The notes beneath the pieces are model-generated. The model searched no databases. It had not been told where the DNA came from and saw only the letters and a program-made list of their open reading frames with translations. A stretch of DNA of 64,000 nt, taken from assembly GCA_004346725.1 (NCBI GenBank), contig SMDE01000001.1, positions 496,001-560,000 of the forward strand. The letters are read 5' to 3'. The DNA is from Phytobacter diazotrophicus (GTDB lineage: Bacteria; Pseudomonadota; Gammaproteobacteria; Enterobacterales; Enterobacteriaceae). Every line of letters starts with the position of its first letter. Position 1 is the first letter of the stretch. The position numbers were made by a program, and so were the translations under genes. Positions 27,694 through 39,272 of the stretch are shown here, one piece after another.

Positions 27694-28827
27694 TCAAACA
27701 GGCAGCGTTTTTAACAACGCGAACGCTTCCTTCATCCGATCTTCGCTCACCACAAAAGCGCACAACTGCCCTTCATTGTTCAGACCGCGGGCGACCATAC
27801 CCTGGGCTTCGGTGGTGATATGCCAGTTCAAATCGCGGCGTGCCGTCTCGCCTGCCAGATGCAACGGCATCTCCGGCGTTTTGACCTTCACCAGCATGGC
27901 AGGCAGCTTAAGCGGCACAGCCACGCCAGACAGATTTTTCGCCAGATACATGGCGCTAAGCTGAATCGGCTGCAGGAACGGCAGCAGCTTACCGTCAATC
28001 TCCGCACAGTCGCCGAGCGCATAAATATCCGGATTGCTGGTTTGCAGATAACTGTTCACACAAAGCCCATGATTAACCGTCAGCCCGGCGCTTCGGGCCA
28101 GCCCGGTTTCTGCGCGCAGCCCGGTCGCGGCAATCACCGCATCTACTTCTATACCGCGCTGCCTGTCCAGCGTGGCGCGGATGCCCGTTTCTGTTTTCTC
28201 AAGCGCCATAAGCTGTGATTTCAACAGAAGATGCACGCCCATCCCGGTCAGTCGGTGCTGCAAACGGCTACTCACTTCTGGCGGCATCAGCGAAGAGAGA
28301 ATACTGGCTTCGCTATCCACCAGCGTCACCGCTTTCCCCGCGCGGCAAAAATCCATCGCCAGTTCGCTGCCAATCAACCCGCCGCCGATAATCAGCACCC
28401 GCTGCGCGTCACGCAGTTGCGCTTCACAGGCCTGGTACTCCTGCTGGCTGTTAAGGGTAAGCATCAACTCGCTGCCCGCGACGGGCGGAACAAACGCACG
28501 GGCTCCGGTTGCCAGCACCAGCTTGTCGTATTGCCACTGTTGATCTGCGCTTTTGATGACTTTCGTCTCTGCATCCAGCGCCGTCACCCGCGTTTGGGGA
28601 AACAGGCGCAGGTTGAACTGCTCGGCGAAATCCCCCGCCGACTGGCGGGTGAGATCTCTGGCGCGCTGTCCAAGGCTGATGACATGGCTCAGATCCGGCT
28701 TGTTGTACTCATCCATACTGTCACTGGCAATCAGCGTCAGCGGTGTGGTGGTGTCGGTCTTGCGGATGTTTTTTACCAGTTGGCGGGCGGCAAAGCCCGA
28801 CCCGATAATCACAATACCTGCGCTCAT
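27694..28827 (-). CDS. norW: NADH:flavorubredoxin reductase NorW
   Basis: 377 residues, a FAD/NAD(P)H-dependent rubredoxin reductase: N-terminal FAD site [21 protein letters not shown] site [21 protein letters not shown]-closing [11 protein letters not shown]. It passes electrons from NADH to the rubredoxin domain of NorV. ATG at 28827 follows GGAGGCAGT and overlaps the norV stop by four bases. Confidence 0.96.
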   Translation of the reverse strand: MSAGIVIIGSGFAARQLVKNIRKTDTTTPLTLIASDSMDEYNKPDLSHVISLGQRARDLTRQSAGDFAEQFNLRLFPQTRVTALDAETKVIKSADQQWQYDKLVLATGARAFVPPVAGSELMLTLNSQQEYQACEAQLRDAQRVLIIGGGLIGSELAMDFCRAGKAVTLVDSEASILSSLMPPEVSSRLQHRLTGMGVHLLLKSQLMALEKTETGIRATLDRQRGIEVDAVIAATGLRAETGLARSAGLTVNHGLCVNSYLQTSNPDIYALGDCAEIDGKLLPFLQPIQLSAMYLAKNLSGVAVPLKLPAMLVKVKTPEMPLHLAGETARRDLNWHITTEAQGMVARGLNNEGQLCAFVVSEDRMKEAFALLKTLPV

Positions 28828-30272
28828 ACTGCCTCCGTTGCCAGCACATCGAAGACCTCTTTGCCAAGCGAACATTCCGGGCAAAGAAAATTATCCGGCA
28901 CATCACACCAGGCGGTTCCTGGCGCGACATCCTGCATGGGTTCGCCTTTTGCCGGATCGTAAACCCACTGGCAGACGCTGCACTGCATAGACGGGCCTGA
29001 ATCAGCGGCGGCTTTCGCGGCACAGGCGCAGGCGGACGCCTCAACCGGTGTAGTGTTAAGCGGTGTTGGCAGCGGAGCGAGCGCCCACTGGCGGGCAATC
29101 TCCCGACCGTGCTGACGGCAGAGTTCCAGCGCATCGATATCCGGGCGCCATTTGGCTTTCAGGCTCAGTGACATCTCAAAGCCCGCATCCTGTAATCGGG
29201 TGGACAGACGATCCACCGCGCCGCCGCTCCAGCCGTGGGAGCCGAAAGCGCTGGCACGTTTGTTACGAAAACGCAGGCCGGTTATCTCTTCGACCAGGCC
29301 AGCGATTTTCGGCATCATCACGTTGTTCATGGTGGACGTGCCGACCAGCACACCTTTGGAGCGGAAGACGTTGGTCAGAATATCGTTTTTGTCGCTGCGG
29401 GAGACGTTGAAAATTTTCACCGCCACGTTCGGGTCAACTTCATTGATGCCCTGGGCAATCGCGTCCGCCATCATGCGGGTGTTGTTCGACATGGTGTCGT
29501 AGAAAATGGTGATACGGTCTTCCTGATAATCCGCGGCCCATTTCAGGTACAGCTCAACAATCTGCGTCGGATTTTCGCGCCATACCACACCGTGGGAAGT
29601 GGCAATCATCTCCACCGGCAAGTTGAAGCCAAGGATCTCGGTGATTTTTGGCGTCACCAGGCGGCTGAACGGCGTGAGGATGTTGGCGTAGTAACGCTGG
29701 CACTGCTCGAACAGTTCGGTCTGGTCCACTTCGTCGTTGAACAGGCGCTCGTCACAGTAGTGCTGACCGAAGGCGTCGTTACTGAACAGCACGGCATCGC
29801 CGGTCATATAGGTCATCATGCTATCCGGCCAGTGCAACATCGGCGTTTCGACGAAGATAAGCTGTTTGCCGTTGCCGATATCCAGTGCGTCGCCGGTTTT
29901 CACGGTGTGGAAATTCCACTCCGGGTGGTGGTGGTGACCGTTAATGGAGTCGATGGCATTGGTGGTGCAATAAATCGGGGTGTTCGGAATCCAGGACATC
30001 AGCTCGGTGAGTGCGCCCGCGTGGTCTTCTTCCGCGTGGTTAATAATGATGTAGTCAATCGCGTTGAGGTCGATCTCCGCGCGCAGGTTCTGCACAAACT
30101 CGCGACTGAATTTATGATCGACGGTATCAATCAGTACGTTTTTGCCTTCACGGATGAGGTAGCTGTTGTAGCTGCTGCCGCGCAGCGTTTTGTATTCGGT
30201 ACCGTGGAAATCACGAACTTCCCAGTCACGTTGCCCAACCCAATGAATGTTATTTTTTACGTGAATAGCCAT
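28824..30272 (-). CDS. norV: Anaerobic nitric oxide reductase flavorubredoxin NorV
   Basis: 482 residues. A beta-lactamase-like di-iron domain (HAEEDHAG supplies metal ligands) is followed by a flavodoxin domain ([17 protein letters not shown]) and a C-terminal rubredoxin with two Cys pairs ([13 protein letters not shown]). It reduces NO to N2O anaerobically. First gene of norVW, divergent from its activator norR. Confidence 0.97.
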   Translation of the reverse strand: MAIHVKNNIHWVGQRDWEVRDFHGTEYKTLRGSSYNSYLIREGKNVLIDTVDHKFSREFVQNLRAEIDLNAIDYIIINHAEEDHAGALTELMSWIPNTPIYCTTNAIDSINGHHHHPEWNFHTVKTGDALDIGNGKQLIFVETPMLHWPDSMMTYMTGDAVLFSNDAFGQHYCDERLFNDEVDQTELFEQCQRYYANILTPFSRLVTPKITEILGFNLPVEMIATSHGVVWRENPTQIVELYLKWAADYQEDRITIFYDTMSNNTRMMADAIAQGINEVDPNVAVKIFNVSRSDKNDILTNVFRSKGVLVGTSTMNNVMMPKIAGLVEEITGLRFRNKRASAFGSHGWSGGAVDRLSTRLQDAGFEMSLSLKAKWRPDIDALELCRQHGREIARQWALAPLPTPLNTTPVEASACACAAKAAADSGPSMQCSVCQWVYDPAKGEPMQDVAPGTAWCDVPDNFLCPECSLGKEVFDVLATEAV

Positions 30273-30313
30273 TTTGCTTACCTGTTCTGTATTAAATAAG
30301 ATGTGATAGCTAT

Positions 30314-30330
30314 TTCAAGATGCGTGCCAG
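30314..30330 (-). promoter_or_regulatory. Sigma-54 promoter of norVW
   Basis: On the minus strand CTGGCACGCATCTTGAA matches the RpoN consensus at all but one base (GA for GC at -12). It lies about 40 bases before the norV ATG and faces away from the NorR sites. Confidence 0.8.
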
Positions 30331-30383
30331 TTTTTATTTTATTGATTTTTATGAATTTAGTTTTATTTAACCCCTGATGGGTA

Positions 30384-30439
30384 GTCAAAAAGACTATGAA
30401 AAAGACTGTCATTATGACAACCTTCATTGTCAAAATGAC
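30384..30439. promoter_or_regulatory. Three NorR enhancer sites
   Basis: GTCAAAAAGAC (30384-30394), GTCATTATGAC (30408-30418) and GTCAAAATGAC (30429-30439) each fit the NorR core GT-N7-AC, with centres 24 and 21 bases apart. Three sites are needed to assemble the active NorR hexamer. They also overlap the norR leader, allowing autoregulation. Confidence 0.92.
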
Positions 30440-30451
30440 TGCGAGGCGACG

Positions 30452-31969
30452 ATGAGTTTTTCCGTGAACGTGCTGGCGGGTATCGCCATTGAATTACAGA
30501 GCGGCATAGGCCATGCCGACCGTTTTCAGCGCCTGATTACCACCCTGCGTCAGGTGCTGGAGTGTGACGCTTCAGCGCTGCTGCGCTATGAGGCGCGGCA
30601 ATTTATCCCGCTGGCGATTGATGGCCTGGCCCAGGATGTGCTGGGGCGGCGCTTTACCCTGGAAGGGCACCCGCGGCTGGAGGCGATTGCCCGCGCCGGG
30701 GATGTGGTGCGTTTCCCTGCCGACAGCGCATTGCCGGACCCCTATGACGGGCTGATCCCCGGCCAGGAGAGCCTGAAAGTCCATGCCTGTGTGGGTCTGC
30801 CGCTGTTTGCCGGGCAGAGCCTGATTGGCGCGCTCACTCTGGATGGCATGGCGCCGGATCAGTTCGATAGCTTTAGCGATGAAGAGCTGCGTCTGATTGC
30901 GGCGCTGGCGGCAGGGGCGCTCAACAATGCTTTGCTGATTGAAAAGCTCGAAAGCCAGAACATGGCGCCCGGCCTGCCGACAACCTTTGAACAAGTCGCG
31001 CATACCGAAATGATCGGTCTTTCGGAGGGTATGGCGCAGCTTAAAAAAGAGATAGAGATTGTCGCCGGTTCCGATTTGAACGTGCTGATAAGCGGTGAAA
31101 CCGGCACCGGTAAGGAGCTGGTGGCAAAAGCTATCCACGAAAACTCGCCCCGCGCGGCAGATGCCCTGGTCTATCTGAATTGCGCCGCACTGCCGGAAAG
31201 CGTGGCGGAAAGCGAGCTGTTTGGCCATGTGAAAGGGGCGTTTACCGGGGCCATCAGCAACCGTAGCGGCAAGTTTGAAATGGCCGATAAAGGCACGCTG
31301 TTTCTGGATGAGATTGGCGAGTTGTCGCTGGCGCTGCAGGCCAAGCTGCTGCGAGTATTGCAATACGGCGATATTCAGCGTGTCGGGGATGATCGCAGCC
31401 TGCGGGTGGATGTGCGCGTGCTGGCCGCCACCAACCGCGATCTGCGCGAAGAGGTACTGGCCGGGCGTTTTCGCGCTGACCTGTTTCACCGCCTGAGCGT
31501 CTTTCCGCTGGTTGTCCCGCCGCTGCGTGAACGCGGTGAGGATGTGGTGTTACTGGCGGGGTATTTTTGCGAGCAGTGCCGTCTGCGCCTTGGCCTTGGT
31601 CGTGTCGTGCTTAGCCCCGGTGCGCGGGCGCATCTGCTGGCGTACCGTTGGCCGGGAAATGTGCGTGAACTGGAACATGCTATTCACCGTGCGATTGTGC
31701 TGGCGCGCGGTACGCGAAGCGGGGATGACATCGTACTGGAAACGCGCCATTTTGCGCTGAGCGATGAGCCGGATCAGAGTGTTGTTAGCACGCAGACATT
31801 GCCCGTGGAGAGACAAAATTTGCGGGAAGCGACCGATAATTTTCAGCGTACCGCCATTCGCCAGGCGCTGGAACAAAGCCAGTATAACTGGGCAGCCAGT
31901 GCGCGGCTGCTGGAGATGGACGTCGCCAACCTGCATCGGCTGGCGAAACGTCTGGGATTGAAGGATTAA
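30452..31969 (+). CDS. norR: NO-responsive sigma-54 activator NorR
   Basis: 505 residues: GAF domain with the non-haem iron that binds NO (about 15-170), AAA+ domain with Walker A GETGTGKE, sigma-54 contact loop GAFTGA and the R-finger region, and a C-terminal Fis-type helix-turn-helix ([20 protein letters not shown]). The start at 30452 matches E. coli NorR; the frame is open upstream through the NorR sites. Its end overlaps gutQ by four bases tail-to-tail. Confidence 0.96.
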   Translation: MSFSVNVLAGIAIELQSGIGHADRFQRLITTLRQVLECDASALLRYEARQFIPLAIDGLAQDVLGRRFTLEGHPRLEAIARAGDVVRFPADSALPDPYDGLIPGQESLKVHACVGLPLFAGQSLIGALTLDGMAPDQFDSFSDEELRLIAALAAGALNNALLIEKLESQNMAPGLPTTFEQVAHTEMIGLSEGMAQLKKEIEIVAGSDLNVLISGETGTGKELVAKAIHENSPRAADALVYLNCAALPESVAESELFGHVKGAFTGAISNRSGKFEMADKGTLFLDEIGELSLALQAKLLRVLQYGDIQRVGDDRSLRVDVRVLAATNRDLREEVLAGRFRADLFHRLSVFPLVVPPLRERGEDVVLLAGYFCEQCRLRLGLGRVVLSPGARAHLLAYRWPGNVRELEHAIHRAIVLARGTRSGDDIVLETRHFALSDEPDQSVVSTQTLPVERQNLREATDNFQRTAIRQALEQSQYNWAASARLLEMDVANLHRLAKRLGLKD

Positions 31970-32928
31970 ATAATTCCGGCCTGATAAAAGGCCTGCAGGT
32001 TAATCGCGCCAACCAGTTTACCGCTGTCATCCACCACCGGAGCCGCGGAGATTTTGCGTTTCATTAGCACCTCTTTGGCATCGATAGCGCGGCTCCCGGC
32101 GTTAAGGGTGATGCCCCCTTTTGTCATTGCGTCACTGATGTTCGCATCCAGCGCGCCGCCTGCAACCAGCCAGCGTCGCAGGTCGCCATCAGAGAAGATA
32201 CCCAGAATCTCCGCCGCGTCACCGCAGACGGCCACCATCCCCATCCCCGTATGGCTAAGCTCCAGCATCGCGTCCATTACCGTGGCGTCAATGCGCACAT
32301 GGGGGATATCTTCTTTACGCATCAGGTGATGGACTTTGTTGAGCAGACGCGCACCCAGCGCTCCTGCCGGGTGTGAACGGGCAAAATCTTCCTCGTTAAA
32401 GCCGCGCGCCTGCATAACGGCCATCGCCAGCGCGTCACCGAGCATCAATGTATTGACGGTGCTGGAGGTAGGGGCCAGCAACATTGGGCAGGCTTCACGT
32501 TCAACGGAAATATCCAGCACTGCGTCTGCCGCCAGCGCCAGCGGCGACAAAGATTTGCCGGTCATGGCCAGCACGGTCACCGACCGTTCCTTTAGCTGCG
32601 GCAGGATCAGATCCAGCTCTTTAGCCGATCCAGAATAGGAGATAAAGAGCAGCACATCGCGGCTTTCAATCATCCCTAAATCGCCGTGCAGGGCTTCTGC
32701 CGCATGGACAAAGAAGGCAGGGGTGCCAGTGCTGGCGAGGGTGGCGGCAATCTTTTTGCCAATATGCCCGGATTTACCAATCCCCGAGACAATCACTTTG
32801 CCCCGGCAATGAATAATGGCATCAGCGGCGCGTAAAAACGCCTCGCCCAGACGCTCCGGCAGGCGGCTGGCTTCTTGCAACTCTAGCAGCAGCGTCTGAC
32901 GTGCGGTGTTCAGTAAAAGCTCACTCAT
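31966..32928 (-). CDS. gutQ: D-arabinose 5-phosphate isomerase GutQ
   Basis: 320 residues. A SIS sugar-isomerase domain (about 30-175; [35 protein letters not shown]) is followed by two CBS domains (from about 205). It interconverts ribulose 5-phosphate and arabinose 5-phosphate, overlapping KdsD for LPS Kdo supply. Last gene of the srl operon; it overlaps srlR by eight bases. Confidence 0.96.
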   Translation of the reverse strand: MSELLLNTARQTLLLELQEASRLPERLGEAFLRAADAIIHCRGKVIVSGIGKSGHIGKKIAATLASTGTPAFFVHAAEALHGDLGMIESRDVLLFISYSGSAKELDLILPQLKERSVTVLAMTGKSLSPLALAADAVLDISVEREACPMLLAPTSSTVNTLMLGDALAMAVMQARGFNEEDFARSHPAGALGARLLNKVHHLMRKEDIPHVRIDATVMDAMLELSHTGMGMVAVCGDAAEILGIFSDGDLRRWLVAGGALDANISDAMTKGGITLNAGSRAIDAKEVLMKRKISAAPVVDDSGKLVGAINLQAFYQAGII

Positions 32929-33694
32929 TTTTTTCTCCGGCTACGATCACTTCGATCCCTTTCTCTTCCAGTGCGGCGCGAAAATCTGCCGGGATCCCGG
33001 CATCGGTAATTAATTTATCGACGCTTTCCAGGCTGCACACAATGTTCGGGCTTTTGCGGCCAAATTTGGACGAATCCGCCATCAGGATCACTTCCCGTGC
33101 CGCGTTGCACATGGCTTTACTGACGGTGAAAACTTCATTGAAGGTGGTGACCCCTGCATTCAAATCGATGCCGTCGGTACCCATAAACAGTTTGTCGAAG
33201 CTGAAATGTTCGAAGGCGTTTTCCGCCAGTTGCCCATGAAAGGAGGCGGATTTTTTACGAAAGGTGCCGCCCGGCATCAGGATGGTTTGCTCGTTATCGA
33301 GTTCGGATAGCGCATTGACGATATGCAGGCTGTTGGTCATCACGGTGATGTTATTGAAATGGCTCAGTAAAGGAACCATTTGCAGCACGGTGCTGCCCGC
33401 GTCAAGAATGATGGAATCGCCATCCTGAATAAAGCCCACGGCGGTTTCGGCAATCAGCCCTTTTTGCAGGGTGTTGATGAGGGTCTTATGGTCGATCGGT
33501 GGATCGGCTTCGTCTTTATTGAGCACGACGCCGCCATAGGTGCGGATGACCGCGCCGGAGTGTTCCAGCACCACTAAATCTTTCCGTATGGTGGTGCCCG
33601 TTGTGTCGAAGTGTGCTGCCAGCTCTTCAACAGAACATTTTCCCTGCTTTTGCAGATGCTCAAGAATGGCTGCCTGCCGCTGACGTGGTTTCAT
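32921..33694 (-). CDS. srlR: DeoR-family sorbitol repressor SrlR
   Basis: 257 residues: N-terminal DeoR helix-turn-helix ([37 protein letters not shown]) and a C-terminal sugar-phosphate sensor domain ([27 protein letters not shown]). It represses srlAEBD. It lies downstream of gutM on the same strand, as in E. coli. Confidence 0.95.
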   Translation of the reverse strand: MKPRQRQAAILEHLQKQGKCSVEELAAHFDTTGTTIRKDLVVLEHSGAVIRTYGGVVLNKDEADPPIDHKTLINTLQKGLIAETAVGFIQDGDSIILDAGSTVLQMVPLLSHFNNITVMTNSLHIVNALSELDNEQTILMPGGTFRKKSASFHGQLAENAFEHFSFDKLFMGTDGIDLNAGVTTFNEVFTVSKAMCNAAREVILMADSSKFGRKSPNIVCSLESVDKLITDAGIPADFRAALEEKGIEVIVAGEKNE

Positions 33695-33761
33695 GGGCGC
33701 TTTTATCCTGCGTTAAGTTGCAAAATGATAATTTCGCAAGCTCATTGCGTTCACAACGAAA

Positions 33762-34121
33762 TTATCCATGTTTCAATTTAAGCGCCAATAATAGAGCATT
33801 CTGACAGCCCGGATCATGGGGAAAGATCACATCAGGCTCTAATTCCTCACGTTTCATGCCGAGCAGGGCGTCGATTTTTGCGGGTCTGGCAAAAACGGTG
33901 AGTCCGCGCATGAGCAACGTATCGGTGACGCGGTCTTGTTTATCGAAGGCAACCGCAAGGATAACGCGCGGTTTGAAACGCCCGCCAGAGCGCCCGACGC
34001 CAACGCGCCCTTGCTGGCAGAGCGCATCAAAGGCGCGGTTAAACTGGCGAATCTGCCAGCCGCCCAGTGCCAGTTGGCTGAGCCAGGCGATGACAGCTAC
34101 GGTGATGAGTGCAGAAACCAT
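33762..34121 (-). CDS. gutM: Glucitol operon activator GutM
   Basis: 119 residues. One N-terminal membrane segment (VSALITVAVIAWLSQLALGG) is followed by a cytoplasmic domain rich in Arg/Val (GRSGGRFKPRVILAVAF). In E. coli it activates srl expression. Two ATGs are adjacent (34124 and 34121); the second has the better five-base spacing from AGGAG and matches the family N-terminus. Confidence 0.93.
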   Translation of the reverse strand: MVSALITVAVIAWLSQLALGGWQIRQFNRAFDALCQQGRVGVGRSGGRFKPRVILAVAFDKQDRVTDTLLMRGLTVFARPAKIDALLGMKREELEPDVIFPHDPGCQNALLLALKLKHG

Positions 34122-34135
34122 CATGTCTCCTTTTC

Positions 34136-34262
34136 CCGGATGGCGGCGCGAGCGCCTTATCCGGGTTACGGTTTATGTGCCGGGTGGTGCCCGGTTTCCT
34201 CCCTCTCCCTGTGGGAGAGGCTACGGTTTGGTAGCCCCGGTAAGCGTAGCGCCACCGGGGGA
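34136..34262. repeat. REP/BIME cluster between srlD and gutM
   Basis: A REP unit (34136-34169, CGGATGGCGGCGCGAGCGCC..), a CCTCTCCCTGTGGGAGAGG hairpin (about 34202-34220) and an inverted REP unit (34231-34262) fill most of this 179-base gap. Such elements inside an operon commonly stabilise upstream mRNA and lower expression of downstream genes. Confidence 0.8.
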
Positions 34263-34300
34263 TACCTAAGGAACGGGCGGAAGGCATCAGGCCACCCGGT

Positions 34301-35080
34301 TCAGAACATCACCTGCCCGCCGGTAATATTGATTGATTGCCCGGTACAGTAAGAGGCCTTCGTGCTTGCGTAAAACAGCAGCACATCCAGCACATCCTGA
34401 TAATCACAGCCACGTTTAAGCGGAACCTTATCAATGTAATGCTGCTCAACCTGATCGGCGGCAATCCCCAGTTTGCTGGCATATTGCGGGATCAGGGACT
34501 GGAACATCGGTGATTTCAGCAAGTTGCCCAGCATCAACGAATGAACCGTAATCCCATATTCCGCGAGATCCAGCGCCAGGGATTGCGTCAGGCCCACGCC
34601 GCCAAACTTCGCCGCGCTATAGCCCGAGTTGTGCTTACTGCCCACCTTGCCAGACTTCGAATTGATCTGAATAATGCGCCCCTTAATCCCGTCGCGAATC
34701 ATCAGCCGGGAAAACTCACGGGCACACAGGAAATAACCCACCAGATTGACCTGCAATGAGCGGTCAAAATCCCCGAGCTGCACATCGCTGATAAACGCCG
34801 CTTTGGCAATTCCCGCGCTATAGACCAGCAAATCCGTGCGGCCAAAAATCTCATCAACGCCACGGGCAAGCGCCAGTACGCTCTGCTCGCTGGTGGCATC
34901 AGCGCCAAAACCGTAGGCCATGCCTTCACCGAACTCCGCGTTAATTTCGTGTGCCACGGTTGCGGCTTTATCACTTTGAATATCCACTACCGCCACGCGA
35001 TAGCCCTCTGCGGCCAGCCCACGGCTGAGGAACGCCCCGAGTGTTTGTCCCCCACCAATGACAACGGCAACCTGTTTCAT
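34301..35080 (-). CDS. srlD: Sorbitol-6-phosphate 2-dehydrogenase SrlD
   Basis: 259 residues, a classical short-chain dehydrogenase: NAD-binding GGGQTLGAFLSRGLA, catalytic Ser in IIQINSKSGKVG, and YSAAKFGG with the Tyr-Lys pair. It oxidises D-glucitol 6-phosphate to fructose 6-phosphate. ATG at 35080 follows AAGGAGAAAAGT. Confidence 0.96.
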   Translation of the reverse strand: MKQVAVVIGGGQTLGAFLSRGLAAEGYRVAVVDIQSDKAATVAHEINAEFGEGMAYGFGADATSEQSVLALARGVDEIFGRTDLLVYSAGIAKAAFISDVQLGDFDRSLQVNLVGYFLCAREFSRLMIRDGIKGRIIQINSKSGKVGSKHNSGYSAAKFGGVGLTQSLALDLAEYGITVHSLMLGNLLKSPMFQSLIPQYASKLGIAADQVEQHYIDKVPLKRGCDYQDVLDVLLFYASTKASYCTGQSINITGGQVMF

Positions 35081-35097
35081 ACTTTTCTCCTTACGAC

Positions 35098-35460
35098 TTA
35101 AGCGACAAATTTCAGTGTGCAACCAGGATTGATGCTTTCCGGCACGTCACCTGCGACGTGTACCGTGCCGGGATATTCCGCCTGCGTCTGTCCATCGAAG
35201 CGCAGGGTAATATGGCCAAGCTCGCGCAGATTCAGCTCTGCCACCTCACCGACGGCGGTAACCGGATACTGCTTACCGCCCAGCTCGAAGCGGGCGCCAG
35301 GCGTAAGGTGTCCGCAAAAGTCGCCATGACAGTGGATAAAACAAAACTCAGCCACATCGGCGGGGGCCCCTTCCCGGAAGGTAATCAGCATCCGGTCGCC
35401 AAGGGCGTCGCGTGCGCAGTCGCCAATCTGAGTAATGGTGGTTTGATAAATCACGCTCAT
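35098..35460 (-). CDS. srlB: Sorbitol PTS EIIA component SrlB
   Basis: 120 residues of the glucitol-type EIIA family. The phospho-His lies in FCFIHCHGDFCG. It receives phosphate from HPr and passes it to SrlE. ATG at 35460 follows a GAGG-containing site (AAGAGGTTGCTC). It sits between srlE and srlD in the usual order. Confidence 0.95.
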   Translation of the reverse strand: MSVIYQTTITQIGDCARDALGDRMLITFREGAPADVAEFCFIHCHGDFCGHLTPGARFELGGKQYPVTAVGEVAELNLRELGHITLRFDGQTQAEYPGTVHVAGDVPESINPGCTLKFVA

Positions 35461-35470
35461 GAGCAACCTC

Positions 35471-37121
<1,651 letters not shown>

Positions 37122-37270
37122 TTTTTGGCAAAGGGAGGGTGTGAAGTGAAGACAAACGCGGCATTTCAGATAAGAGGAGAGAGAAGAAACATGGAAGCCG
37201 CTTCCTTGTGGAAGCCCGCATGCTTTACCATAATTCCTCCTGGTTGAATGAATTGTTAAATGGATGTCCC

Positions 37271-38368
37271 ATGTTTAAGCGTCGTTACGCAGCGCTCCTC
37301 CCTGCGCTCGTTTTACTTGCCGCCTGCAGCAGCAAACCTCATCAAACCGCAGCATCTACCGACGGTGTGATAACCGGTCAACCTGCGGAACCCTCTGGCG
37401 GTTTCCTGCTCAAGCCGCAGCATAATGTGATGGCAATGGGCGGCGACTTCGCCAATAACCCGGCGGCGGAGCAGTTCATCAATGAGATGGTGAGCAAACA
37501 CGGCTTTGACCGTCAGCAGCTACACGAAATTCTCTCTCAGGCGAAGCGACTCGATTACGTGCTGCGCCTGATGGACCGCCAGGCACCAACCGGCCCGGCA
37601 CCGGTAGGGCCGAATGGCGCATGGCTGCGCTATCGCAGCCAGTTCATCACTGCGGATAACGTGCAAAACGGCGTGGCGTTCTGGAATCAATATGAAGACG
37701 CGCTGAATCGCGCATGGATGGTCTACGGCGTACCGCCGGAAATTATCGTTGGCATTATCGGCGTGGAAACCCGCTGGGGCCGCGTGATGGGCAAAACGCG
37801 TATCCTTGATGCGCTGGCGACGCTCTCCTTCGACTATCCACGCCGCGCCGCGTATTTCTCCAGCGAACTGGAAACATTCCTGCTAATGGCGCGAGATGAA
37901 AGTGATGATCCGCTCGATTTGAAAGGTTCGTTCGCCGGTGCGATGGGCTACGGTCAGTTTATGCCGTCGTCTTACAAACAGTATGCCGTTGATTTTAATG
38001 GCGACGGGCATATCAACCTGTGGGATCCGGTCGATGCCATCGGCAGCGTGGCAAACTACTTTAAAGAACATGGTTGGGTGAAAGGCGATCTGGTGGCGGT
38101 GCCTGCTAATGGCCAGGCGCCGGGGCTGGCGAATGGCTTTAAAACCAACTACAGCGTGGCGCAACTGGCGTCAGCGGGCTTAACGCCGCAGCAACCGTTG
38201 GGGAACCACCAACAGGCCAGCCTGTTGCGCCTGGATGTTGGCACCAATTATGAGTACTGGTACGGCTTACCCAACTTCTACACCATCACCCGTTACAACA
38301 GCAGCACGCACTACGCGATGGCGGTCTGGCAGCTTGGTCAGGCGGTTGCGCTGGCGCGCGTTCGCTAA
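37271..38368 (+). CDS. mltB: Membrane-bound lytic murein transglycosylase B
   Basis: 365 residues. A lipoprotein signal (LLPALVLLAACSS) is followed by the MltB/SLT domain; the catalytic Glu is in GIIGVETRWGR, and GSFAGAMGYGQFMPSSYKQYAVDFNGDG carries the active-site cleft and the EF-hand-like calcium loop. It cleaves peptidoglycan glycan strands to 1,6-anhydromuropeptides. The start at 37271 matches E. coli; an upstream in-frame ATG would spoil the signal peptide. Confidence 0.96.
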   Translation: MFKRRYAALLPALVLLAACSSKPHQTAASTDGVITGQPAEPSGGFLLKPQHNVMAMGGDFANNPAAEQFINEMVSKHGFDRQQLHEILSQAKRLDYVLRLMDRQAPTGPAPVGPNGAWLRYRSQFITADNVQNGVAFWNQYEDALNRAWMVYGVPPEIIVGIIGVETRWGRVMGKTRILDALATLSFDYPRRAAYFSSELETFLLMARDESDDPLDLKGSFAGAMGYGQFMPSSYKQYAVDFNGDGHINLWDPVDAIGSVANYFKEHGWVKGDLVAVPANGQAPGLANGFKTNYSVAQLASAGLTPQQPLGNHQQASLLRLDVGTNYEYWYGLPNFYTITRYNSSTHYAMAVWQLGQAVALARVR

Positions 38369-38375
38369 TTGTCAG

Positions 38376-38395
38376 CCCCTCCTGCGGGAGGGGTT
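38376..38395 (+). terminator. Hairpin after mltB
   Basis: CCCCTCC-TGCG-GGAGGGG is a strong stem followed only by TTG, so it is a probable terminator with a poor U tract. Confidence 0.55.
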
Positions 38396-38456
38396 GAAAC
38401 ATTTCGACGCATTCACCCGATAAATTCCCGTTTACTTCATCACTGCTTCTGATTAT

Positions 38457-38471
38457 TGTTATGTTATAACA
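38457..38471 (+). promoter_or_regulatory. Zur-like box
   Basis: TGTTATGTTATAACA matches the enterobacterial Zur core TGTTATANTATAACA at every defined base but one. It lies 20 bases before the small ORF that leads a zinc-type ABC transporter. Zinc-dependent repression by Zur is the expected control. Confidence 0.75.
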
Positions 38472-38490
38472 TTATGAAGGTTCAGTGATG

Positions 38491-38598
38491 ATGGATGTAA
38501 CCCTTTTCTCCTGCGCCAGCGCGGTCCGGCTTGGACTGGCTGCGGCGTTGTTAGTTGTGCTGTGGCTGCTTACGGCATGGTCGGTGGCGCTGGCATGA
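38491..38598 (+). CDS. 35-residue membrane protein leading the metal ABC operon
   Basis: A short frame starting MDVTLFSCASAVRLGL and continuing into a hydrophobic helix (LAAALLVVLWLLTAWSVALA). Its stop overlaps the ATG of the ATPase gene (ATGA), the classic sign of translational coupling. It follows the Zur-like box directly. An extra ATG lies one codon upstream. The ribosome site is modest (GAAGG eight to twelve bases before). Whether the peptide functions or only couples translation is unknown. Confidence 0.55.
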   Translation: MDVTLFSCASAVRLGLAAALLVVLWLLTAWSVALA

Positions 38599-39272
38599 TT
38601 GAGCTTGATCATCTGGTGGCGGGCTACGGCTCGCGCGCCATTACCCCCTCCCTGTGCGGTGTCATTGAAGCCGGCAGCATGACCGCAATTGTCGGGGCCA
38701 ATGGCTGCGGCAAATCGACGTTACTCAAAACGCTGGCAGGCATACTGCCGCCGGTCAGTGGCACGCTGCGCTGGACGCCTTCACGACCGGTTATCGGCTG
38801 GCTGGCACAGCGGCAGACGCTGGACCCGCATTTTCCCATTACGGTGCAGGATGTGGTCAGCATGGGTGCCTGGCCGCGTATCTCGCTGTTTCGCGGTCTT
38901 AATCGCCAGGCCAGAGCGCATGTTGCTGAGGCGCTGGAGCGGGTGGGGCTGCTGACGATGGCGCGCACCACCGTTGAAGCTCTCTCCGGTGGTCAGTTTC
39001 AGCGCATGCTTTTTGCCCGCATGTGGTTACAGCATGCGCCGCTCGTCATGCTCGATGAACCCTTTACCGGCATTGATGAGGCCACAAGCCAGGTGCTGAT
39101 GGAGCAGATTGTCGATATGCATCAGCAGGGGCAAACCATCCTCGCCGTGTTGCACGATAGCGAACGTGTCAAACGCTACTTCCCCCAGACGCTGCGTCTG
39201 GATACAGAAAGCGCCCATTGGGGGGCGACTGACGTGACCCTGACGCAGAACAGCGGAGCGTGCCTGGCATGA
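38595..39272 (+). CDS. Zinc/manganese-type ABC transporter ATPase
   Basis: 225 residues with Walker A GANGCGKSTLL, signature LSGGQFQRM, Walker B LVMLDEPF and switch His in VLHDSERV. It groups with ZnuC/AztA-type ATPases of the metal family by context. ATG at 38595 overlaps the upstream small ORF; the stop overlaps the permease start by four bases. It energises metal import with the two following genes. Confidence 0.92.
   Translation: MIELDHLVAGYGSRAITPSLCGVIEAGSMTAIVGANGCGKSTLLKTLAGILPPVSGTLRWTPSRPVIGWLAQRQTLDPHFPITVQDVVSMGAWPRISLFRGLNRQARAHVAEALERVGLLTMARTTVEALSGGQFQRMLFARMWLQHAPLVMLDEPFTGIDEATSQVLMEQIVDMHQQGQTILAVLHDSERVKRYFPQTLRLDTESAHWGATDVTLTQNSGACLA

Noticed and set aside
29235-30299. 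354-residue plus-strand open frame over norV
   Set aside because: It is antisense to norV with its conserved metal ligands and rubredoxin motif; no ribosome site and no family.
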